DNA of 54,036 nucleotides. It comes from Bryobacter sp. CoA8 C33. GTDB lineage: Bacteria > Acidobacteriota > Terriglobia > Bryobacterales > Bryobacteraceae. Positions 49,078 to 54,036 of the stretch are shown piece after piece (position 1 is the first letter of the stretch; each line of letters starts with the position of its first letter). The position numbers were made by a program, and so were the translations under genes. The DNA is taken from assembly GCA_019931185.1 (NCBI GenBank), contig JAINDK010000094.1:1-54036 (forward strand), read 5' to 3'. A model generated the notes under the pieces. The model was not told the DNA's origin. It did not search any database and saw only the letters and a list, made by a program, of their open reading frames with translations.

Positions 49078-49142
49078 ATTTATTTCCGCTCTCCCGTAAC
49101 CTCCCACCCCTCGCCATCGACTATCAATCATATCCCCGTTAT

Positions 49143-49191
49143 GAAGGCGGATGCCTTGAACATCACCCCGATATTCAGGACATCCGCCTTC
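49143..49191. terminator. Long inverted repeat between convergent genes
   Basis: GAAGGCGGATG (49143-49153) and CATCCGCCTTC (49181-49191) pair perfectly, and the inner sequences CCTTGAACATC and GATATTCAGG pair imperfectly, giving a hairpin of about 20 bp. It sits between two converging genes and most likely ends both transcripts, although neither side has a strong T-run. Confidence 0.6.
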
Positions 49192-49214
49192 GCTATTTCC
49201 CCTCTACTTACAAC

Positions 49215-50819
49215 TTACGGCAGCGCCATCAAGTAACTGGTAATCGCTTCATTCTCCGCGGCCGTGAACTTGTAAGACGGCATCGTCGAATCCGCGTCAA
49301 ACTTCTGCGGATCCAGAAAGTGCGCCTTCACCCACTCCGCCTTCCGTCTCTTGGCCAATCCATTCAGCGGCGGCCCGTTGTTCATCCCCGCCCCGTTCAC
49401 CTGATGGCAAATCCCGCACTGGTTCTTCTGATACAGTAGCGCCCCCTCCCAGGCAAACTGCGGCACCTCGCTCATCTTCGCCGCATTCTGTGGCGTCAGC
49501 TTCACCAGAAACGACGCCAGCGCATTCATCTCGCTCCCCTTCAACGCCATCGTCGCCATCGGCAAGCCCGGCTTCTTGAAGTGCGCAATCATCCACGCCG
49601 TATCCCGGCTCACTCCCCCCGTCCCTAGATTCGGCCCCGCCTTGCCTTCATCCGCCAGCCCCAGCGTGTGACACTGCCCGCAGTTCTCTTTTTGAAAATA
49701 CCCCACCCCCGCTAACTCCATCGGCGTCAACTCCACCCAATCCATCGGCCCCATCGCCTCGGCGATCGCCGCCTCCCGCGGCGTCTCGGCAATCGCCGCC
49801 GCCGTCAGCCCGGTCCACCCCACCGCCGCCAGCACCACCACCGCCATCGCCGTCGTCCGCCGCCCCACCCGCACCACCGCCCCCCGGTCCAAAAACGGCG
49901 CCGCGAACAAGCCACCGATCGCCAGCCCCGGCAACACCACCGTCGCCACCAGCTCGAGCGGCCCCTCGCAATACTTCAACAACTGAAACAGAAACTGAAA
50001 ATACCACTCCGGCCGCGGTATATAGGTCGTATCCGTCGGGTCCGCCAGCCGCCCCAGCGGCGCCTTCGCCACCACCGCCAACGCAAACAACACCGCAAAC
50101 GCCCCAAAGATCGCCACCGTGTCCTTGAATACCTGCTTCGGATAAAACTTCTGCTTCGGCAGCGCCTCATCCCCCGGCTCCGGCGCCACTCCATGCCGCC
50201 TCACCAGATACACGTGAAACACAATCATCAGCGCCGTCAGCGCCGGCAAAATCAACACATGCGCCGCATAAAACCGCGCAAACGTCACCACCCCCACTCC
50301 CTCCTCGGCCCCCATCAACCGCAACGCATACGGCCCGATCCCCGGCACCCCCGCCGCGATCTGCGTCGTCACCACCGTCCCCCAATACGCCCGGTTATCC
50401 CACGGCAACAAATACCCCGTCAGCGCAAACGCCAGCGTAAACAACAACAACACCACCCCCGCCATCCACGTCGTCTCCCGCGGCTTCTTGTACGCCCCCC
50501 ACACAAACACCTGCACCATATGCAGCACCACCACGATCACCATCGCCGACGCCCCCCAGTGATGCAATCCCCGGATCAGCGCCCCCCCCGTCAGCTCGTT
50601 CATGATGTACCGGATGCTGTGATACGCCTCCCCCGGCGTCGCCCCATAGTTCAGCCCCAACAAAATCCCCGTGAACGCCTGCACCAGAAACAGAAACAGC
50701 GCCACCGACCCGAATACCTGATGCCACCCCGCGCTCGCCGGAATCTCCTCCTCGAGAAAATGCGCCACCCCCGAGATCAGCCCCGTGCGGTCTTCAATCC
50801 AATCGACCAGCGGCTTCAT
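49215..50819 (-). CDS. Cytochrome b of a bc complex fused to two cytochrome c domains
   Basis: A 534-residue quinol oxidase subunit. Residues 1-310 are cytochrome b6-plus-subunit-IV-like, with haem ligands His86, His100, His187 and His202 (second pair 15 apart as in b6) and the quinol-site PEWY (270-273). A further membrane helix (about 323-343) leads into two periplasmic cytochrome c domains with CGQCH (380-384) and CGICH (468-472). Thus the cytochrome c1 role is built into the b subunit. It is encoded 3 bases after the Rieske gene. The complex moves electrons from quinol to the terminal oxidase and pumps protons. Confidence 0.93.
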   Translation of the reverse strand: MKPLVDWIEDRTGLISGVAHFLEEEIPASAGWHQVFGSVALFLFLVQAFTGILLGLNYGATPGEAYHSIRYIMNELTGGALIRGLHHWGASAMVIVVVLHMVQVFVWGAYKKPRETTWMAGVVLLLFTLAFALTGYLLPWDNRAYWGTVVTTQIAAGVPGIGPYALRLMGAEEGVGVVTFARFYAAHVLILPALTALMIVFHVYLVRRHGVAPEPGDEALPKQKFYPKQVFKDTVAIFGAFAVLFALAVVAKAPLGRLADPTDTTYIPRPEWYFQFLFQLLKYCEGPLELVATVVLPGLAIGGLFAAPFLDRGAVVRVGRRTTAMAVVVLAAVGWTGLTAAAIAETPREAAIAEAMGPMDWVELTPMELAGVGYFQKENCGQCHTLGLADEGKAGPNLGTGGVSRDTAWMIAHFKKPGLPMATMALKGSEMNALASFLVKLTPQNAAKMSEVPQFAWEGALLYQKNQCGICHQVNGAGMNNGPPLNGLAKRRKAEWVKAHFLDPQKFDADSTMPSYKFTAAENEAITSYLMALP

Positions 50820-50822
50820 CCT

Positions 50823-51335
50823 TCAGGCTCCCTTCTTCTCACCGGCCGGCTTGGCCGGCTCAATCGTCCCGATCAACAGCCGCGTCCCCTGCACCTTCAC
50901 CGGATACCGGTCGAGCGGCCGCGGCGCCGGCCCGTTCAACACCCGCCCGTCGATCGCGAAATTCGTCGTATGGCACGGACAGATAAACTCATTCTTCGCC
51001 GCCTCAAAGTGATACGCACACCCCAGATGCGTGCACATCGGCGAATACGCCACCACCTCGTTCTCCGACAGCTTCACCACCCACGCCGTCGCCTTCTCCG
51101 TGATCAGCTTCCAGCCATCCTTGCGGATCCGCTGAAAACTCACCTCCTCCGGCGCCCTCATCTTCAATTGATTCAGATCCACCGCATCCACATACCCCCC
51201 CGGCGCCACCGTCCGCGCCGGCCTCAACAAATACACCAGCGCCGGCACCCCCAGCCCACCCGCGATCACCGCCCCCAGTATCTCCGTCGCCCGCGCGAAA
51301 AACCCTCGCCGCACCATCTCGTTTGTTCCAGCCAT
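50823..51335 (-). CDS. Rieske iron-sulphur protein of the bc complex
   Basis: A 170-residue Rieske protein with a basic N-terminus and one membrane helix (about 18-37; RRGFFARATE before it could be a Tat signal anchor). The 2Fe-2S ligands are Cys101 and His103 (CTHLGC) and Cys119/Cys121-His122 (CPCHTTNF); the disulphide partner is Cys106. The usual Gly-Ser after CPCH is Thr-Thr here, which would be expected to alter redox potential. ATG at 51335 is preferred to a TTG at 51344; TATAAT lies 11 bases before the ATG, so the transcript leader is very short. Confidence 0.94.
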   Translation of the reverse strand: MAGTNEMVRRGFFARATEILGAVIAGGLGVPALVYLLRPARTVAPGGYVDAVDLNQLKMRAPEEVSFQRIRKDGWKLITEKATAWVVKLSENEVVAYSPMCTHLGCAYHFEAAKNEFICPCHTTNFAIDGRVLNGPAPRPLDRYPVKVQGTRLLIGTIEPAKPAGEKKGA

Positions 51336-51394
51336 AGCTGTCAAGAATTATATAGTTATCACCGCCCCGCCCACTCCCTCGTCTTAACAAAACC

Positions 51395-52585
51395 TCATCT
51401 CACCCGCCGAAACGCCACCACCGCGTTCAACCCCCCAAACGCAAACGAATTCGACAACGCCGCCTCAAACCGCTTCTCCCGCGCCACATTCGCCACCACA
51501 TCCAGCGCACAATCCGGGTCCGCCGCCTCAAAGTTCACCGTCGGCGGCATCACCCCCCGCCTCATCCCCTCAATCGTCGCCACCGCCTCCAGCGCCCCCG
51601 CCGCCCCCAGCCCATGCCCGTGCAGCGACTTCGTCGAACTCGCCGCCACCCCCTCGCCCAGCACCGTGCGGATCGCCAGACTCTCCGTCGGATCATTCGC
51701 CAGCGTCCCCGTCCCATGCGCATTCACATACCCCACCTCCTCCGGCTCCATCCCCGCATCCCGCAGCGCCATCCGCATCGCCGCCATCGCCCCCTCCGCC
51801 TTCGGCTGCGTAATGTGATGCGCGTCCGACGACAGCCCGAATCCCGCCAACTCCGCCAGAATCTCCGCCCCCCGGCCCCGCGCATGTTCCTCCGTCTCGA
51901 GCACCAGCATCCCCGCCCCCTCCCCCAAACTCATCCCCTTCCGCCCCAGCGAAAACGGCCGGCACACATCCGGACTCACCACCCGCATCGCCTCCCACGC
52001 CTTCAAAAATCCAAACACGAACGGCGCCTCGCTCCCCCCCGCCAGCGCCACCTCCGCCGTCCCCTGCCGCAACAACCACAGCGCCTGCCCGATCGCATGA
52101 TTCGCGCTCGAACACGCCGTCGAGGTCGTCAATACCGGCCCCTCCACCCCATGCTCCAGCGCCATCAGGCTCGCCGCCGAATTCGCCATCACCTTCGGAA
52201 TCGTCAGCGGATGCACCCGCGACTTCTGCTCCCGGTACACATCCCAATACGCCGCGTCCTCCATGTGCTTGCCCCCCACGCAACACCCCGTTAGAATCGC
52301 CGCCGTCCGCGGCAGCTGCAGCCCCGCCTGCCCCAACGCCTCCCGCGCCGCCAGTAAAGCGAACTGCGCATTGCGGTCCGCCATCAAGACATGGTCCTTG
52401 CCCAGATGCTCCTCCGCCCGGAACCCCCCATACTCCGCCCCCGTCGTGATCTTGATCTGCGACGTGTCCAGCGTCCGCAACGCCCCAATCGCCGTCCGCC
52501 CCTGCTCGATCCCCTCCCACAACGCCTTCACCCCCAGGCCATACCCCGTCACCGCCCCCAAGCCCGTTACAACAACCTTTTTCAT
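51395..52585 (-). CDS. Second beta-ketoacyl-ACP synthase (FabF-like)
   Basis: A 396-residue condensing enzyme related to KAS I/II. Active-site residues Cys158 (STACSSANHAIG), His290 (NAHGTGTLANDP) and His324 (LHGHGLGAAG), plus Lys319, are present, so it should be active. It is more distant from E. coli FabF than the enzyme at 46173-47414 and resembles ketosynthases of secondary lipid pathways, but no other genes of such a pathway are beside it. Divergent from a GNAT acetyltransferase gene with 23 bases between starts. Confidence 0.9.
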   Translation of the reverse strand: MKKVVVTGLGAVTGYGLGVKALWEGIEQGRTAIGALRTLDTSQIKITTGAEYGGFRAEEHLGKDHVLMADRNAQFALLAAREALGQAGLQLPRTAAILTGCCVGGKHMEDAAYWDVYREQKSRVHPLTIPKVMANSAASLMALEHGVEGPVLTTSTACSSANHAIGQALWLLRQGTAEVALAGGSEAPFVFGFLKAWEAMRVVSPDVCRPFSLGRKGMSLGEGAGMLVLETEEHARGRGAEILAELAGFGLSSDAHHITQPKAEGAMAAMRMALRDAGMEPEEVGYVNAHGTGTLANDPTESLAIRTVLGEGVAASSTKSLHGHGLGAAGALEAVATIEGMRRGVMPPTVNFEAADPDCALDVVANVAREKRFEAALSNSFAFGGLNAVVAFRRVR

Positions 52586-52608
52586 TCCCCCACTCTACAA
52601 TAAACCCC

Positions 52609-53010
52609 ATGGATCTCCGCGCCTTTTCTCCCGCCGACCACCAGGCTTGCCTCGATCTCGCCGCCGCCCGCTCCCCCCTCTTCCCACCCCGCCTCGCAGC
52701 CTTCCTCGCCCACCCCGCGGATTTCTACGTCCTCGCGCACGACGGCCTCATCCTCGCCTGCGGCGGCTTCTCCCTCTCCCCCAACTCCCCGGAGGCTCAT
52801 CTCCACTGGCTCCTCGTCTCCCCCTCCCACGAACGCCAAGGCCTCGGCCGCTACCTCACCATGTTCCTGCTCAAACAAATCTCCTCCCGCGGCCCCATCT
52901 CCCTCGTCCACGCCTCCCTGCCCCCTCCCTTCGAAACCTTCCTCCTCAAACAAGGTTTCCACCCCCACCCCGGCCACCTCTACACCAAGAAACTTACCGT
53001 CTGCCCCTAG
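52609..53010 (+). CDS. GNAT-family acetyltransferase
   Basis: A 133-residue single-domain GNAT protein with the acetyl-CoA binding motif A in HERQGLGRYLTMFLL (about residues 84-98; Q/R-x-x-G-x-G/A as RQGLGR) and the preceding strand HLHWLLVSP. It transfers an acetyl group to an amine, target unknown. TACAAT (52596-52601) ends 7 bases before the ATG and no Shine-Dalgarno is present, so a leaderless transcript is plausible. Confidence 0.85.
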   Translation: MDLRAFSPADHQACLDLAAARSPLFPPRLAAFLAHPADFYVLAHDGLILACGGFSLSPNSPEAHLHWLLVSPSHERQGLGRYLTMFLLKQISSRGPISLVHASLPPPFETFLLKQGFHPHPGHLYTKKLTVCP

Positions 53011-53067
53011 GCAGCCCCCCAGCCCGTTTTTACGCGATGACGTGCTCAAAAAAACCATCGCAGCATC

Positions 53068-53568
53068 TCAACTGCTCCGCCATAGCCTTGAACCTTCAGG
53101 ACAACGGTCTCCCTCGCCCCAGATCGCGGATTCCTCCGGCAGTGCCGAAAAAAGGCGCCATTGGATAGAACACCGGGAATCCTCCTTGGAACTTCGTCTC
53201 CTGCAATTGATGCCAGATCCGCCCCCGCAACCCATGCCGCGCAGATCCCAAAACGCGCTCACCGCCTCCCCCGCCGGCACCGTCACCGATCGTCCCGCCA
53301 GCCCCCACACCACGCAGTCCCCACCCCCGCCCATCTCCGGCGGCCCCACCAGAACCATGTCTTCTTCGTAGACGCGCATCCTCTCCCCGCTCACATTCCG
53401 CATCTCCGCCCCGATCCCCAAATCCGCATCAAAATTCGCCTGCCCCTTCGACAGTGTCACTCGGATCTCAAATACCCCCTCTTGCCCCCACACACAACAA
53501 ACCCCCAACACCACCACCCACCACAGTCCCGCCATCACTCTTCGCATCGGTCGCATCATACGCCCCAC
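53068..53568 (-). CDS. Small secreted protein of unknown function, possibly frameshifted
   Basis: A 166-residue frame. After a good signal peptide (VMAGLWWVVVLGVCCVWGQ) comes a beta-rich segment (VFEIRVTLSKGQANFDADLG, MVLVGPPEMGG, AGRSVTVPAGEAVSAFWDLR). Beyond about residue 115 the translation turns into a Cys/Arg/Ser-rich sequence, whereas another frame over 53096-53230 reads as ordinary protein (RIWHQLQETKFQGGFPVFYP). A run of five C at about 53221 is a likely frameshift point. No family is recognised. Starts at 53553 or 53544 are also possible. Confidence 0.5.
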   Translation of the reverse strand: MGRMMRPMRRVMAGLWWVVVLGVCCVWGQEGVFEIRVTLSKGQANFDADLGIGAEMRNVSGERMRVYEEDMVLVGPPEMGGGGDCVVWGLAGRSVTVPAGEAVSAFWDLRGMGCGGGSGINCRRRSSKEDSRCSIQWRLFSALPEESAIWGEGDRCPEGSRLWRSS

Positions 53569-53911
53569 CCCACCCCGCGTTAATCCACACTTCGCTCGCT
53601 AATATCGATCCCGGATTGTGAACGCAAAGCTTTTGGAGAACTCTCTTCTGCACGGAATGAGATTTCAACTTGTTCTTGATGGCTCCGTTGATAGTAGTGC
53701 TGTACTCGTCATAGCTTCCGAAATTCCTCATGAGTTCCAGACACACCTTTGGGTCTTTCGGAAGCTGTTGGATGCTTGTCGGGATCTTGGATAATGAAGG
53801 GCTTGAGGGAGACTTAGCGGTGCTCTTGTCGCCACTGCCGCTCCGGAACACGGTGAAGATAAGCCCGATTCCGCCCATTCCCCACGTAAGCGCAACCCTC
53901 CGTGCCAACAT
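53468..53911 (-). CDS. Uncharacterised membrane-anchored protein, C-terminus doubtful
   Basis: A 147-residue frame: a hydrophobic N-terminus (about residues 6-22), a Ser/Lys-rich linker and a soluble segment (VCLELMRNFGSYDEYSTTI to SILASEVWINAG). Base composition here is more balanced than in the neighbours. From about 53585 leftwards the frame enters the C-rich DNA of the next gene and reads Gly/Val-rich, so the last 35 residues are probably not native. It overlaps the start of the gene at 53068-53568 by about 100 bases. Function unknown; it may be a gene cut at an insertion or deletion junction. Confidence 0.45.
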   Translation of the reverse strand: MLARRVALTWGMGGIGLIFTVFRSGSGDKSTAKSPSSPSLSKIPTSIQQLPKDPKVCLELMRNFGSYDEYSTTINGAIKNKLKSHSVQKRVLQKLCVHNPGSILASEVWINAGWGGAYDATDAKSDGGTVVGGGVGGLLCVGARGGI

Positions 53912-54036
53912 AGCTGAGACACTACCGGTCTCACTAATTAGAGAGCAGGGCGGAGGAGCCAACCGCAATGAACAAGCAGTACAGGAATGGTCTAGCCTCG
54001 GCGTTGGGGGCCGGGGAACGGAGTGGAGGCGAGCGG

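Noticed and set aside
50193-51818. 541-residue plus-strand frame across the cytochrome b, Rieske and ketosynthase genes
   Set aside because: Arg/His/Pro-rich antisense translation spanning three well-supported genes on the minus strand.
1-54036. CRISPR arrays, insertion sequences, phage genes or integrases
   Set aside because: I found no regularly spaced repeats, transposase or integrase motifs in any frame with support.

Overview
This 54-kb window looks like chromosomal DNA of a GC-rich, diderm, flagellated, aerobic bacterium, most likely an Acidobacteriota of the Bryobacterales/Solibacter type. The assignment is inferred from gene families: an Oar-like TonB-dependent receptor with an N-terminal carboxypeptidase-regulatory domain next to a CRTAC/ASPIC-UnbV protein and TPR proteins, a remnant of the TIGR03437 C-terminal domain that is expanded in Solibacter-type genomes, and a PQQ dehydrogenase paired with a membrane/periplasmic cytochrome c. 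L- and P-ring flagellar genes show an outer membrane. The + strand is C-rich and G-poor across genes of both orientations, so the whole window appears to sit in one replichore.

Left part (1-12.4 kb): a tandem pair of metallo-beta-lactamase-fold hydrolases, a small membrane protein, a YgfZ-type folate-binding protein, GalU, a TPR protein, a CarD-family regulator with its own promoter and terminator, a PQQ-dependent alcohol dehydrogenase plus di-haem cytochrome c, then a translationally coupled pair made of a membrane-anchored peptidoglycan-amidase-like protein and an actin-like ATPase, a TIGR03437 remnant and a tRNA-Ile(CAT).

Middle part (12.4-28.2 kb): TPR - CRTAC - Oar receptor - TPR, which reads as a surface uptake/degradation or secretion cluster; another TPR protein; a histidine kinase/response regulator pair; a Tat-signal class-V aminotransferase-like protein; ribosomal protein S1; and an ECF sigma factor - zinc-finger anti-sigma with HEAT-like repeats - double-PDZ protein operon that resembles an envelope-stress circuit.

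Flagellar part (28.2-44.6 kb): two divergent operons. The minus-strand operon runs fliK-flgD-flgE-fliN-fliO-fliP-fliQ-fliR-flhB-flhA-flhF-fliA-fliN-like-DUF2802-like (export gate, hook, switch, class-3 sigma). The plus-strand operon runs flgF-flgG-flgA-flgH-flgI-flgJ (rod and L/P rings). Both appear to be driven by back-to-back sigma54 promoters in the 84-bp gap between them. Filament, stator, MS-ring, FliM and proximal-rod genes are not in the window.

Right part (44.5-54 kb): etfA-etfB, fabF-acpP (fatty-acid synthesis), a phospholipase-B/C45-like Ntn hydrolase, a two-gene cytochrome bc complex (Rieske plus a cytochrome b fused to two cytochrome c domains), a second beta-ketoacyl synthase, a GNAT acetyltransferase, and at the edge two poorly conserved ORFs at a compositional boundary.
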